A stretch of 64,000 nucleotides of DNA from Cellulomonas gilvus ATCC 13127 (lineage in GTDB: Bacteria; Actinomycetota; Actinomycetes; Actinomycetales; Cellulomonadaceae): positions 2,976,001 to 3,040,000 of the forward strand of contig NC_015671.1 in assembly GCF_000218545.1 (NCBI RefSeq), read 5' to 3'. Each line of letters starts with the position of its first letter. Position 1 is the first letter of the stretch. Of this stretch, positions 40,138 through 51,219 are shown piece after piece. The translations under genes and the position numbers were made by a program. Below the pieces are notes generated by a model that saw only the letters and a program-made list of their open reading frames with translations, made no database searches and was not told where the DNA came from.

Positions 40138-41466
40138 TCACCACTTGGCGTTGCGCGCGAGCTCGAGCGCGATCTCCTGCCACCACTGACCCGCCGCGGG
40201 CCCGCCGTTGCACGTGCCGTCGGACTCGCCGGGCAGCTTGACCCACAGCAGCGCGTCCAGACCCGTGGAGTCGTTCACCAGGCGCGGCTTGTCGCCGAGC
40301 GCACGGCCGCGCGGGTTGCACCACTCGCCGTTGGAGCCGTTGCCGTTGCGGGACGTGTCGATCACGTAGCCCTTGCCGCCCAGCCGCTGCGAGATCTGCT
40401 CGCCGTACGCCTGGCTGGCCGACGTGGTCTGGTAGTTCGACGTGTTGAGCGCGAAGCCCACCGCGTACTGGAAGCCGATCTGGTTGAGGCGGTTCACCGC
40501 GGTGTCCACCGAGAGCCACGACGCGTGACCCGCGTCGATGTAGACCTTCGCGCCCTTGAGCGTGAGCGCCTTCGCGGCGTACCGCAGGAAGCCGACGCGG
40601 TCACCCTGGCCCGAGCAGTCGCCCAGCTGCGCGAGCGCGTCGGGCTCGAGCACGACGATCGGGTTGCCGCTGATGCCGGCCGCGATCGTGTCGATCCAGC
40701 GCGCGTACTCGGACTCGGCGACGCCGCCGCCGGAGTAGGACCCGCAGTCACGACCCGGGATCGCGTACACGACGAGCGTGGGGACCTTGCCCGCGGCCGT
40801 CGCGCGGCCGGTGTAGTCGCGGACCTCGGCCTGCGCGTGCGCGGCGTCGGTCCAGTTGCCCACCCAGTACGACTGCGGCGTGAGCGCGATCTTCTCGATG
40901 AGCGTCTTGTCGGTGCCGGACGCGCTCTGCCAGGCGCGGTACGCCTGCGTCGTCGGGTCCACGTACAGGCTGCCCGTGGGCTGCGGGGGCGGCGTCGTGG
41001 TCGTGGGCGTCGGCGTGGGGGTCGGCGTCGGGCTCGTCGTCGGCGTGCTCGTCGGGACCGTGCCGGTGCACGCGACGCCGTTGACCGTGAAGGCGGTCGG
41101 CTTGGGGTTCGAGCCGGACCACGAGCCGACGAAGCCGAACGCGGCGCTCGCGCCCGTGGCGAGCGCGCCGTTCCAGCCGACGTTCGTCACCGAGACGTTC
41201 GAGCCGTTCGTCGTGGCGTTGCCGTTCCACGCCTGCGTGAGCGTCTGACCCGCGGGGAACGACCAGGCGACGTTCCACGACGAGACGGGTGAGCCCAGGT
41301 TGGTGACCTTGACGTCGGCCTGGAAGCCGCCGGTCCACTGGCTGGTGATCGCGTAGTCGACCCGGCAGCCGTCGGCGGCCTGGGCGCCCGACGCGGCGAG
41401 CGTCAGGCCCGAGACGGCCAGTGCGGTAGCGGAGAGCAGCGCGAGCGCGGTTCTACGGGTGTGCAT
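40138..41466 (-). CDS. cenA: CenA-type endoglucanase, CBM2-GH6
   Basis: The protein has 442 residues, close to C. fimi CenA (449). A signal peptide ends at GAQAA near residue 31. A CBM2 follows (about 32-133, bounded by Cys34 and Cys133), then a Pro-Thr linker (about 134-165) and a GH6 catalytic domain. The domain shows YAIPGRDC (Asp240), LEPDALAQLGDC (Asp276, the acid region), NTSNYQ and the late KLPGESDG. It cuts internal beta-1,4-glucan bonds outside the cell. A GAGGAG site precedes the ATG at 41466. It is monocistronic with its own terminator. Confidence 0.93.
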   Translation of the reverse strand: MHTRRTALALLSATALAVSGLTLAASGAQAADGCRVDYAITSQWTGGFQADVKVTNLGSPVSSWNVAWSFPAGQTLTQAWNGNATTNGSNVSVTNVGWNGALATGASAAFGFVGSWSGSNPKPTAFTVNGVACTGTVPTSTPTTSPTPTPTPTPTTTTPPPQPTGSLYVDPTTQAYRAWQSASGTDKTLIEKIALTPQSYWVGNWTDAAHAQAEVRDYTGRATAAGKVPTLVVYAIPGRDCGSYSGGGVAESEYARWIDTIAAGISGNPIVVLEPDALAQLGDCSGQGDRVGFLRYAAKALTLKGAKVYIDAGHASWLSVDTAVNRLNQIGFQYAVGFALNTSNYQTTSASQAYGEQISQRLGGKGYVIDTSRNGNGSNGEWCNPRGRALGDKPRLVNDSTGLDALLWVKLPGESDGTCNGGPAAGQWWQEIALELARNAKW

Positions 41467-41649
41467 GGGTGCTCCTCGTGCGGTTGCGGACACGTGGGCC
41501 CGACGAGGTGCCGAGCCTGCCGGGTCCGCGCGCGCGGTTCGGGGCCACCTGGGGCGTCGTCGTCGACGCCGCGGAACCGGTCCCGACGAGGAAACCGCTC
41601 CGCCGCGGGCGCGCGCGAGCGGTGCGCGCCCTCCGCAACGATTAGGTGC

Positions 41650-42006
41650 TCAGCCCAGCGGGTCGCGGCTGCGCCGGTCGGCCAGCACCGCCAGACCGCC
41701 GCCGACGAACCCGCCGACGACCGCACCCGTCACGCCCATCACGGTGCGCACCGCACCCTGCCCGTCGAGGAACGAGATGAAGCCCTGCCCGGACGCGACG
41801 TCCGACGTGGCGTCCCCGCCGCCCAGGAGCACCGTGAGCAGCACCGCGACGACCGCGCCGACCAGGGCGCCCGCGACGATGAACGCGCCGTACTTGGGCG
41901 CGCGGCGCACGCGTGCGGGCACCGCGACGCGTGCGAGCTCGTGCTCGGCCGGGACGGGCTCCTCGTCAGGCGTCGGGGCCGGCGGATCGGTGGGGAGGGA
42001 CGACAC
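41650..42006 (-). CDS. Two-helix membrane protein, function unknown
   Basis: The product has 118 residues. A Pro/Glu/Asp-rich N-terminal tail of ~35 residues is followed by two hydrophobic helices (about 40-62 and 84-108) and a short basic end. Glycine-rich segments such as GAVVGGFVGGGLAV resemble small multipass stress proteins, but no family is evident. It starts at a GTG at 42006 and is downstream, on the same strand, of the flavoenzyme gene (74-base gap). Confidence 0.6.
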   Translation of the reverse strand: MSSLPTDPPAPTPDEEPVPAEHELARVAVPARVRRAPKYGAFIVAGALVGAVVAVLLTVLLGGGDATSDVASGQGFISFLDGQGAVRTVMGVTGAVVGGFVGGGLAVLADRRSRDPLG

Positions 42007-42080
42007 CCGCGCATCGTAGGCCAGCGCTCGACGGCGCCGGCAGCCGGTGCTCCGGTGCCGACGCCGTCGGGCGCCGTGCG

Positions 42081-44009
42081 CTACAGCGCGAACGCGGCCT
42101 CGAAGCCCGCGTTGACCGCCTCCGCGACCTTGGCCGGGTGCACGCAGTCGCCGATCGCGTGCACCTTCGCGCGGCCCTCGAGCGCGTCGGCGAGCCCGCG
42201 GGCCGCGCGCACGCCGAACGCCGTGACCACGGTGTCCGCGGGGATCTCGACCGTGCCGTCGGGGCCCTCGGCCCGCACGCCCTCGGGCGTCACGGCCACG
42301 ACCCGGTGCTCCGTCAGCAGGCGCACGCCCGCGGCCTCGAGACGGCGCAGCAGCGTGATCTTGTTGATGATCAGCAGGTCCGGGGCGATCTGGTCCGCCA
42401 TCTCCACGACCGTCACCTGGTGCCCGTCCTCCGCGAGCTCGAGCGCCAGGTCGACGCCGGACAGCCCGCCACCCGCCACGGCCACGCTGTGCCCGATGCG
42501 CGCACGGTCCAGGTGCGCGTCGACCACCTCGACCACGTGCGCCGCTTCGATGCCGGGGATCGAGGCGGGGACCACGGGCGTCGCGCCCGTCGCGACGATC
42601 ACGTCGTCGACCCCGTCGAGCTCGGGCGAGTCCGCCGTGATGCTCGTGCCCAGGTGCACCCGGACGGGCAGCGCGGCGAGCTGACGCTCCCACCAGCCGA
42701 TCATCGTGCGCAGCTCGGACTTGAACTCCGGGGTCGCCGCGGGCCACAGCACGCCGCCGAGGTGGTCGGCCTGCTCGTACAGGTCCACGTCGTGCCCGCG
42801 TGCCGCGGCGACGCGCGCGGCCTCGAGACCCGCCGGACCGCCGCCGACCACGGCGACGCGACGCGGAGCGTCGACGGGTGTGAGCGCGCGCTCGCGCTCG
42901 AACCCGACCTGCGGGTTGACCGCGCAGCCGAGCGGCAGGGCGAAGAACGCGTTGCCCACGCACAGCTGGTTGCAGCGGATGCACGGCCGGATGTCCTCAC
43001 GACGGCCCGCCGCGAGCTTGCCCGCCCACTGCGGGTCGGCGATGAGCCCACGGCCGATCCCGACGAAGTCGGCGTCGCCCGCCTCGAGCGCCGCCTGCGC
43101 GTTCTCGGGCGTGAGGTTGCCGACCGCCATGACGGGGATCGTCAGGACGTCCTTCATCGCGCGCGCCGCGGGGACCATGCACGCGTCGCCCAGGTAGTAC
43201 GGCGGGAAGACGTAGTCCATCGCCTCGTACGAGCCCTCGTCGGCCATCATCAGGTCGAGACCGGCGGCCTCGAGGATGCGCGCGATCTCCTGCGACTCCG
43301 CGACACCCCGGCCGCCCGGGTAGCGGTGGTCGACCGAGAGCCGGAAGCTCACGGGCAGGCCCGGGGCCGCCTGCTTGACGGCCTGGATGATCTCGACCGC
43401 GAACCGGCAGCGGTTCTGCGTCGAGCCGCCGTACTCGTCCTCGCGGCGGTTCCACTGCGGGCTCATGAACTGGTCGATCAGGTAGCCGGTGTGGCCGTGG
43501 ATGTCGAGCGCGTCGATCCCGGCGCGTGCGGCGCGGGCCGCGGCCTCGCCGAAGCGCTGCACGATGAGCCGGATCTCGGCGGTCTCGAGCGGGCGGCACA
43601 GCACACCGGGGTCCGCGTAGTGCGGGTTGTCCGACGCGGAGATCGGCGGCCGCTGGGGGTCGACGACGTTGATGTTGCGGCCCAGGCCGGCCGTGAGCTG
43701 CAGCGAGATCAGCCCGCCGACGGCGTGCACGGCCTCGGCCAGCGCGGTCAGGCCCGGCACGCACGCGTCGGTGTCCACGCGGCACAGCCCGGGGTTGATC
43801 TGCTCGAAGTCCTGGGAGACCGCGCTGATGCCGGTCACCACCAGGCCCGTGCCGCCTGCCGCACGCTCGGCGTAGTACGCGATCTCGCGTTCGGTGAACA
43901 GGCCCTCGTGCGTGCCCATCTCGGTGCCCATCGGCGCCATGATCACGCGGTTCGGGAGAGTGAGGGCGCCGATGCGCCCGGGTTCGAGGATGCGGGAGTA
44001 GTCGGTCAC
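42081..44009 (-). CDS. OYE-family flavoenzyme (2,4-dienoyl-CoA reductase type)
   Basis: The protein has 642 residues. The N-terminal TIM barrel (about 1-340) begins with GALTLPNRVIMAPMGTEMG and has HGHTGYLIDQFMSPQWNRR. The linker carries the [4Fe-4S] ligand pattern CIRCNQLCVG...GCAVNP. The C-terminal part holds FAD (VAVVGGGPAGLEAARVAAARG) and NAD(P) (VAVAGGGLSGVDLALELA) binding folds. This architecture is that of FadH, trimethylamine dehydrogenase and bile-acid or enone reductases. The actual substrate is unknown. The GTG start at 44009 has an AAAGG site. Confidence 0.88.
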   Translation of the reverse strand: MTDYSRILEPGRIGALTLPNRVIMAPMGTEMGTHEGLFTEREIAYYAERAAGGTGLVVTGISAVSQDFEQINPGLCRVDTDACVPGLTALAEAVHAVGGLISLQLTAGLGRNINVVDPQRPPISASDNPHYADPGVLCRPLETAEIRLIVQRFGEAAARAARAGIDALDIHGHTGYLIDQFMSPQWNRREDEYGGSTQNRCRFAVEIIQAVKQAAPGLPVSFRLSVDHRYPGGRGVAESQEIARILEAAGLDLMMADEGSYEAMDYVFPPYYLGDACMVPAARAMKDVLTIPVMAVGNLTPENAQAALEAGDADFVGIGRGLIADPQWAGKLAAGRREDIRPCIRCNQLCVGNAFFALPLGCAVNPQVGFERERALTPVDAPRRVAVVGGGPAGLEAARVAAARGHDVDLYEQADHLGGVLWPAATPEFKSELRTMIGWWERQLAALPVRVHLGTSITADSPELDGVDDVIVATGATPVVPASIPGIEAAHVVEVVDAHLDRARIGHSVAVAGGGLSGVDLALELAEDGHQVTVVEMADQIAPDLLIINKITLLRRLEAAGVRLLTEHRVVAVTPEGVRAEGPDGTVEIPADTVVTAFGVRAARGLADALEGRAKVHAIGDCVHPAKVAEAVNAGFEAAFAL

Positions 44010-44126
44010 GGGGCGAGCCTTTCCATGCGGCGACGACGCCGGACGGGGGGCTCCAGCGCCTGCGTCGATCGTCTTACCGCGTGGTAGGTATTGCTCGGGA
44101 CCAGAGTCCCGGGTGAGCGCGTCCGC

Positions 44127-44498
44127 TCACCGCGCGCGCGCCGCCTGGAGCGGGAGCCACGCGGTCAGGTCCGCGCGCTCGCCCGAGGCCCGCACGCGTC
44201 CGGCATCGAGCGCGTCGCGCCAGGTCAGCGCGCCCGTGACCAGAGCCAGCCACGTCTGCGGGTCGGTCTCCACCACGTTCGGCGGCGTCCCACGCGTGTG
44301 CCGGGGGCCCGCGACCGCCTGCACGGCCCCGTCGGGCGGGACACGCACCTCGACGCTGTTGCCGGGCGCGACCTCCGCGAGCTCCTCGAGAGTGAACCGC
44401 ACCGCGGTCCGGCGGTCCGCGGCCGACGTCGGGTCGGCCCGCCACGCGGTCAGCGCGGCACGGCCCACGGCGGGATCGGTACGACGACGAGGCGGCAC
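44127..44498 (-). CDS. Sterol-carrier-family protein
   Basis: The product has 123 residues. It begins with a short basic arm and continues with [31 protein letters not shown] and a C-terminal helix [21 protein letters not shown]. This pattern is the SCP-2-like domain of the actinobacterial MSCP group. These proteins bind hydrophobic ligands; no enzymatic role is known. It lies 27 bases downstream of rsgA on the same strand, so it may be co-transcribed. Confidence 0.7.
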   Translation of the reverse strand: MPPRRRTDPAVGRAALTAWRADPTSAADRRTAVRFTLEELAEVAPGNSVEVRVPPDGAVQAVAGPRHTRGTPPNVVETDPQTWLALVTGALTWRDALDAGRVRASGERADLTAWLPLQAARAR

Positions 44499-44525
44499 GC
44501 GAGCAAGTCTGCCCCGCGGCGGCGC

Positions 44526-45542
44526 TCAGCGCCGCGGCGCCCCCGGACCGCGCAGCGTGCGGTGATAGGTCTGCGTGAGCTTCTTGAAACGTGCCTTCTC
44601 CGCGGCGGCCAGGCGTGCGTCGGTGCGACGCTCCTGGTACGCGGCCTCGCGCTCGAGCTTGCGCCAGCTCGCGAACCGCCGCTCGGACAGCTCGCCGTCG
44701 GCGAGCGCGGCCTGCACCGCGCAGCCCGGCTCGGCCACGTGCGTGCAGTCGGCGAACCGGCACGCCGCCACCAGCTCGGCGACATCCGCGAACGTGTGCT
44801 CGAGCGCGTCGGCGTCCGCGACCAGGCCGACCGCGCGCAGGCCCGGGGTGTCGATGAGCATCGCGCCGCCCGCGAGCGGCACCAGCTCGCGGTGCGTGGT
44901 GGTGTGCCGGCCCCGGCCGTCTCCCTCGCGGCGACCGCCCGTGGCCATGACCTCGCGGCCCGCGAGCGCGTTGACCAGCGTGGACTTCCCCGCACCGGAC
45001 GGCCCGACGACGACGAGCGTGCGCCCCGGCTCCAGCAGCGCCCGGACGGGCTCGAGGCCCTCGTCGGACGGGACGCTCACCGCGTGCACGTCGACCGCGA
45101 GCGCGACCTGCGCCACGTCCTGGGCCATCCCCTGCGGGTCCGGCACCAGGTCCGCCTTGGTGAGGACCACGACGGGCTGCGCACCCGAGCGCCACGCGAG
45201 CGTCAGGAGCCGCTCGACGCGACCCAGGTCCGGGTCGGGGTCCAGGTGCTCGACCACGAGCACGACGTCGACGTTGGCGGCCAGCACCTGGGTGAGCGAC
45301 GTGCGGCCCGCCGAGTCGCGCACCAGCGCCGAACGTCGCGGCAGCAGGCGCGCGGGCGTGCCGTGCTCGTCGAGCTCCACCAGGTCCCCGACGGCGGGGA
45401 CTACGCGTCCCTCGTCGGACGCGACCAGACCGTCCCGCTCGAGCGGGGCACGCACGGGCTCGTGCTCGGCGGCGCCGTGCGCGGGCAGCACCAGGAGCGC
45501 GCCCTTGTCGGCGCGCACCACGCGCCACGGATCGTCGGTCAC
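44526..45542 (-). CDS. rsgA: Ribosome small-subunit GTPase
   Basis: The protein has 338 residues. It shows the circularly permuted GTPase order of RsgA: TKADL (G4) first, then GPSGAGKSTLVNAL (G1), the switch region RHTTTHRE and DTPG (G3). A zinc knuckle follows (CRFADCTHVAEPGC). It assists late 30S maturation and is GTP-dependent. The N-terminal OB-fold has the usual length. A GTG at 45542 starts it. Confidence 0.94.
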   Translation of the reverse strand: MTDDPWRVVRADKGALLVLPAHGAAEHEPVRAPLERDGLVASDEGRVVPAVGDLVELDEHGTPARLLPRRSALVRDSAGRTSLTQVLAANVDVVLVVEHLDPDPDLGRVERLLTLAWRSGAQPVVVLTKADLVPDPQGMAQDVAQVALAVDVHAVSVPSDEGLEPVRALLEPGRTLVVVGPSGAGKSTLVNALAGREVMATGGRREGDGRGRHTTTHRELVPLAGGAMLIDTPGLRAVGLVADADALEHTFADVAELVAACRFADCTHVAEPGCAVQAALADGELSERRFASWRKLEREAAYQERRTDARLAAAEKARFKKLTQTYHRTLRGPGAPRR

Positions 45543-45610
45543 GCGCCGACGGTAGGCAGCGCGGGCCGCCCCGGCCCAGCGATTTGTCGGCGCTCAGCCT
45601 CGGGCGCGGC

Positions 45611-46654
45611 TCAGCGTGCGGCGTTCGCCGCGAGCTCGAGCGCGATCTCCTGCCACCACTGCCCCGCGGCCGGGCCGCCGTTGCACGCACCGTCGGACTC
45701 GCCCGGCGCCTTGACCCACAGCAGCGCGTCGAGCGCGGTCCCGTCGTCGACCAGCCGGGGCGCGTCGCCGAGCGCCCGGCCGCGCGGGTTGCACCACTGC
45801 CCGTCGGACCCGTTGCCGTTGCGGGACGTGTCGACGACGAAGCCGAGCCCGTCCAGCTGCGCCGCGACGGCCTCGCCGTACGCGCGCGAGTCGGCCGTGG
45901 TCTGGTAGTTCGACGTGTTGAGCGCGAACCCGGCCAGGTGCTCGGTCCCCACCAGCCGGACGCGCCGTGCCGTCTCGGCCGCGTCGTGCCAGCCCGAGTG
46001 CCCCGCGTCCAGGTAGACGCGCGCACCCGCGTCGTCGAGCGAGCGCGCCGCGTACGCCAGGAGCGCCGCGCGGTCGCCCTGGCCGTCGCAGTCGCCGAGC
46101 TGCGCGAGCGCATCCGGCTCGAGCACGACCAGCGGCTCGCCCACCACGCCCGCCGCCACGGTGTCCACCCACGTCTGGTACTCGCTGGTCGCGACACCAC
46201 CCGCCGAGTGCAGACCGCAGTCCCGGCCCGGGATCGCGTACACCACGAGCACCGCCGTGGCGCCCTCGTCGCGCGCGGCCGTGGTGATCTCCTCGACCCG
46301 GGTCCGCGCGTCGCGCGCCGAGGTCCAGTCCCCGATCCACGTGGCCTGCGGCGTCCGGGCGATCGCGCCGAGCAGCTCGCGGTCCCGGCCCGTGGCCTTC
46401 TGCCAGGCCTGCTCGACCTGCGTGCCGGGCACCCGGTACAGCGCGCCGGACGCACCCGGTGCGGCGCTGGGTCCGGCGGTCGGGCCGGGCACGGCCGGTG
46501 CGGACGTCGTCGATGACGGGCCGGTCGTCGGGCCGGCCGCGCCGGCCGTCGTCGTCGGACGGGCGGGCTCGTCGGCGCCGGGGCCCTGCGCCGAGCACGC
46601 CGCCGATGCCGCGACCACGACGCTCACCATCGCCACCACCCAACCTCTGCGCAC
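45611..46654 (-). CDS. Second GH6 cellulase, CBM-less, possible lipoprotein
   Basis: The protein has 347 residues. The catalytic domain (about 70-347) is very close to that of the CenA-type enzyme: YAIPGRDC, LEPDALAQLGDC, NTSNYQTT, NPRGRALGDAP, KAPGESDGAC. It lacks a CBM2. The N-terminus is a membrane signal with Cys20 after VAASAA, and a Pro/Thr/Ser linker follows, consistent with either a lipoprotein or a normally secreted enzyme. A GGGAGGG-type site precedes the GTG at 46654. It diverges from the DUF488 gene across 76 bases and ends 68 bases from rsgA. Confidence 0.88.
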   Translation of the reverse strand: MRRGWVVAMVSVVVAASAACSAQGPGADEPARPTTTAGAAGPTTGPSSTTSAPAVPGPTAGPSAAPGASGALYRVPGTQVEQAWQKATGRDRELLGAIARTPQATWIGDWTSARDARTRVEEITTAARDEGATAVLVVYAIPGRDCGLHSAGGVATSEYQTWVDTVAAGVVGEPLVVLEPDALAQLGDCDGQGDRAALLAYAARSLDDAGARVYLDAGHSGWHDAAETARRVRLVGTEHLAGFALNTSNYQTTADSRAYGEAVAAQLDGLGFVVDTSRNGNGSDGQWCNPRGRALGDAPRLVDDGTALDALLWVKAPGESDGACNGGPAAGQWWQEIALELAANAAR

Positions 46655-46730
46655 CCCGTCACCCTCCCACGCCCGTCCCCGCGTGCCCGTCCGTGAGGTG
46701 CGTACGCGGCCCGGGTGTGAGGGTGGAGCG

Positions 46731-47273
46731 ATGGAGGCGGTCGAGCTGATGACGTTCGGGCACGGCACGCTCGGTCAGGAGCAGGCCGTCACGCTGCTCA
46801 GGGATGCGGGCGTCGCGCGGCTGGTGGACGTGCGCCGGTTCCCCGGCAGCCGGCGCCATCCGCACATGGGTACCGACGCGCTCGCGTCCTGGCTGCCGGA
46901 CGCGGGCATCGCCTACCGCTGGGAGCCGCGGCTGGGCGGGCGTCGGCGCGCGGACGCCGCGCAGGAGATCGACACCTGGTGGCAGGTGGATGCGTTCCGC
47001 GCGTACGCCGCGTACACCCGCACGCCCGAGTTCCGGTCCGGGTTCGACGAGCTGCTCGCGGACGCCGCGGCCGCACGGACCGCCGTGATGTGCAGCGAGG
47101 CCGTGTGGTGGCGCTGCCACCGGCGGCTGGTCAGCGACGTCGCGGTGCTGCTGCACGGCGTGGACGTGCGGCACCTCGCGCACGACGGCAGGCTCGCACC
47201 CCACCGCCCGGCCGCGGGCGCGCGTCGCACGCCCGACGGCCTGGTGTGGGACCGCGACGACGCGCCCGCGTGA
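46731..47273 (+). CDS. DUF488 protein
   Basis: The protein has 180 residues. FGHGTLGQEQAVTLLRDAGVARLVDVRRFPGSRRHPHMG and the later CSEAVWWRCHRRLVSDV are the hallmarks of DUF488 (the RNase-like, function-unknown family; listed here only by key residues). Cysteine and His near VMCSEAVWWRCHR may form an active or metal site. The ATG at 46731 follows a GGTGGAG site. It is convergent with gdhA, ten bases apart. Confidence 0.85.
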   Translation: MEAVELMTFGHGTLGQEQAVTLLRDAGVARLVDVRRFPGSRRHPHMGTDALASWLPDAGIAYRWEPRLGGRRRADAAQEIDTWWQVDAFRAYAAYTRTPEFRSGFDELLADAAAARTAVMCSEAVWWRCHRRLVSDVAVLLHGVDVRHLAHDGRLAPHRPAAGARRTPDGLVWDRDDAPA

Positions 47274-47282
47274 CGCACCAGG

Positions 47283-48662
<1,380 letters not shown>

Positions 48663-48680
48663 CTACCCACGACGCACCCA

Positions 48681-48737
48681 CGACCTGGTACTTGTCCGCC
48701 AGGTGGGGTGCCCACCTGGCGGACAGGTACCAGGTCG
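48681..48737. repeat. REP-like palindromic element, locus B (inverted pair, purL terminator)
   Basis: Arms of 27 bases (48681-48707 and 48711-48737) differ at one position that still allows a G-U pair; the loop is GTG. The core is CGACCTGGTAC...CCGCCAGG, related to loci at 36021 and 59841. It begins 11 bases after the purL stop and could end that transcript. Confidence 0.85.
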
Positions 48738-48747
48738 GCGCAGGGGG

Positions 48748-51096
48748 TCAGCCGAAGTGCGCGGGGAGCGTCGCCTCGAAGACCTCGCGGGCCTCTGCCA
48801 GCGGGATCGTGAACAGGTCGTCGACCTCCACGGCCGGGCCTGCCTCGTCGTCGCCCGACGACGCGACCTCGGCGGTCTGGCCGATCTTCAGCGCGGGCAC
48901 GCCACGCGCGACGCACAGGTCCGCGAAGCGCACCTCCTCCGAGCGCGGCACCGCGACCAGCGCACGCGCGGTCGACTCCGAGAACAGCGCCTCGAACGGC
49001 GTCACACCGTCGCGCTCGCACAGCGCGTCGAGCGACACACGCGCACCCACACCGAACCGCAGCGAGGACTCGACGAGCGCCTGCGCCAGGCCGCCCTCGG
49101 ACAGGTCGTGCGCGGCGTCCACGAGGTCGTCCCGCGCGGCGTTCTGCAGCACCTGCGCCAGTCGGCGCTCGGCGGCCAGGTCCACCGCGGGCGGCAGGCC
49201 GCCCAGGTGGTCGTGCACCACGTCGGCCCACGCCGAGCCGTCGAGCTCGGGCCGCGTGGTGCCCAGCAGGTACACGGACTGGCCGGGCGCGGTCCAGCCG
49301 GACGGGACCGCGTCGGCGACGTCGTCGAGCACGCCCAGCACGCCGACCACGGGCGTCGGGTGGATCGCGGAGTCGATCTTGCCGGGCTCACCCGTGCCGT
49401 TGTAGAGCGAGACGTTGCCGCCGGTGACCGGGACCTCGAGCGTCTGGCACGCGTCCGCCAGGCCGCGGATCGCCTCGACCAGCTGCCACATCGAGTCGGG
49501 GTGCTCGGGGCTGCCGAAGTTGAGGCAGTCGGTCACGGCCAGGGGCCGCGCACCCGTCGTCGAGACGTTGCGGTAGGCCTCCGCGAGCGCGAGCTGCGCA
49601 CCCGTGTACGGGTCGAGCTTGCCGTAGCGGCCGTTCGCATCGGTCGCGAGCGCCACGCCCAGGCCCGTCGCCTCGTCGACGCGGATGACGCCCGAGTCGT
49701 CGGGCTGCGCGAGCGCGGTGTTGCCCTGGACGAACCTGTCGTACTGGCGGGTCACCCACTTCTTGGACGCGAGGTTGGGCGAGCCGAGCAGGCGCAGCAC
49801 CGTGGCGCGCAGCTCGTCGGGGGTCGTCGGACGCGCGAGCGACGACGAGGTCGCGGCGTTCAGCCCGTCCTGCCACGCGGGCCGCGCATACGGCCGGTCG
49901 TACACCGGGCCCTCGTGCGCGACGGTCTTCGGGTCCACGTCGACGATGCGGTGACCGTGGTGGTCGATGGTCAGGCGGCCCGATCCGGTGACCTCGCCGA
50001 TGATCGCGGTCTCGACGTCCCACTTGCGCGTGATCGCCAGGAACTCCTCGAGCTTGGCCGGCGTGACCACGGCCATCATGCGCTCCTGCGACTCCGACAT
50101 CAGGATCTCGCCCGCGGTCAGCGACGGGTCCCGCAGCAGCACGTTCTCGAGGTCCACGTGCATGCCGCCGTCACCGTTGGACGCGAGCTCGCTGGTCGCG
50201 CACGAGATGCCTGCCGCGCCCAGGTCCTGGATGCCCTCGACCACGCGTGCGGCGTACAGCTCGAGGCAGCACTCGATGAGCACCTTCTCCATGAACGGGT
50301 CGCCCACCTGCACGGACGGGCGCTTGGAGGGCTTGGTGTCGTCGAACGTCTCGGAGGCGAGGATGGACGCGCCGCCGATGCCGTCCCCGCCCGTGCGCGC
50401 GCCGAACAGCACGACCTTGTTGCCCGCGCCCGACGCGTTGGCCAGGTGGATGTCCTCGTGCCGGAGCACGCCCAGGCACAGCGCGTTGACCAGCGGGTTG
50501 CCCTGGTACGACGGGTCGAACACGAGCTCGCCGCCGATGTTCGGCAGGCCCAGGGAGTTGCCGTAGCCCCCGACGCCCGCGACCACGCCGTGCACCACGC
50601 GCGCGGTGTCGGGGTGGTCGATCGCGCCGAACCGCAGCTGGTCCATGACCGCCACGGGCCGCGCGCCCATCGAGATGATGTCCCGCACGATGCCGCCGAC
50701 GCCCGTGGCAGCGCCCTGGTACGGCTCGACGTACGACGGGTGGTTGTGCGACTCGACCTTGAACGTCACGGCCCAGCCGTCACCGATGTCGACGACGCCC
50801 GCGTTCTCCCCGATCCCGACGAGCAGGTGCTCCTTCATCGCGGGCGTGGTCTTGTCCCCGAACTGGCGCAGGTGCGTCTTGGAGGACTTGTACGAGCAGT
50901 GCTCGGACCACATCACGGAGTACATCGCGAGCTCGGCGGCGGTGGGACGCCGGCCCAGGATGTCGCGGATGCGCTGGTACTCGTCGGGCTTGAGGCCGAG
51001 CTCCGCGAACGGCTGCGCGAGGTCGGGCGTCGCGGCCGCGTCCTCGACGGTGTCGTAGTGCTGGTCGCTGCTGGGGCGCACGGGTGCGGAGGTCAT
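48748..51096 (-). CDS. purL: Phosphoribosylformylglycinamidine synthase II
   Basis: The protein has 782 residues, the small-PurL type that works with PurQ and Pur[34 protein letters not shown] and the second half [24 protein letters not shown] and [15 protein letters not shown] are all present. It converts FGAR to FGAM. The ATG at 51096 has an AAGGGA site. purQ and purS are not in this window, and purL is separated from purF-purM by about 9 kb. Confidence 0.95.
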   Translation of the reverse strand: MTSAPVRPSSDQHYDTVEDAAATPDLAQPFAELGLKPDEYQRIRDILGRRPTAAELAMYSVMWSEHCSYKSSKTHLRQFGDKTTPAMKEHLLVGIGENAGVVDIGDGWAVTFKVESHNHPSYVEPYQGAATGVGGIVRDIISMGARPVAVMDQLRFGAIDHPDTARVVHGVVAGVGGYGNSLGLPNIGGELVFDPSYQGNPLVNALCLGVLRHEDIHLANASGAGNKVVLFGARTGGDGIGGASILASETFDDTKPSKRPSVQVGDPFMEKVLIECCLELYAARVVEGIQDLGAAGISCATSELASNGDGGMHVDLENVLLRDPSLTAGEILMSESQERMMAVVTPAKLEEFLAITRKWDVETAIIGEVTGSGRLTIDHHGHRIVDVDPKTVAHEGPVYDRPYARPAWQDGLNAATSSSLARPTTPDELRATVLRLLGSPNLASKKWVTRQYDRFVQGNTALAQPDDSGVIRVDEATGLGVALATDANGRYGKLDPYTGAQLALAEAYRNVSTTGARPLAVTDCLNFGSPEHPDSMWQLVEAIRGLADACQTLEVPVTGGNVSLYNGTGEPGKIDSAIHPTPVVGVLGVLDDVADAVPSGWTAPGQSVYLLGTTRPELDGSAWADVVHDHLGGLPPAVDLAAERRLAQVLQNAARDDLVDAAHDLSEGGLAQALVESSLRFGVGARVSLDALCERDGVTPFEALFSESTARALVAVPRSEEVRFADLCVARGVPALKIGQTAEVASSGDDEAGPAVEVDDLFTIPLAEAREVFEATLPAHFG

Positions 51097-51219
51097 CGGA
51101 TCCCTTGGGCGAGGGCGCACGCGGCCCGGGGGCACGCGGCCGGCGTCGGCGGACCGGGTCAGGATACCGACGTGCCGAACCGCCCTCGCCGGGTGTCCGC
51201 GGTCGGATAGGTTCGGCGG

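Noticed and set aside
42030-42069. Terminator hairpin after the OYE gene
   Set aside because: Arms CGACGGCG/CGCCGTCG are only 8 bases with a long loop in very GC-rich DNA, too weak to list.
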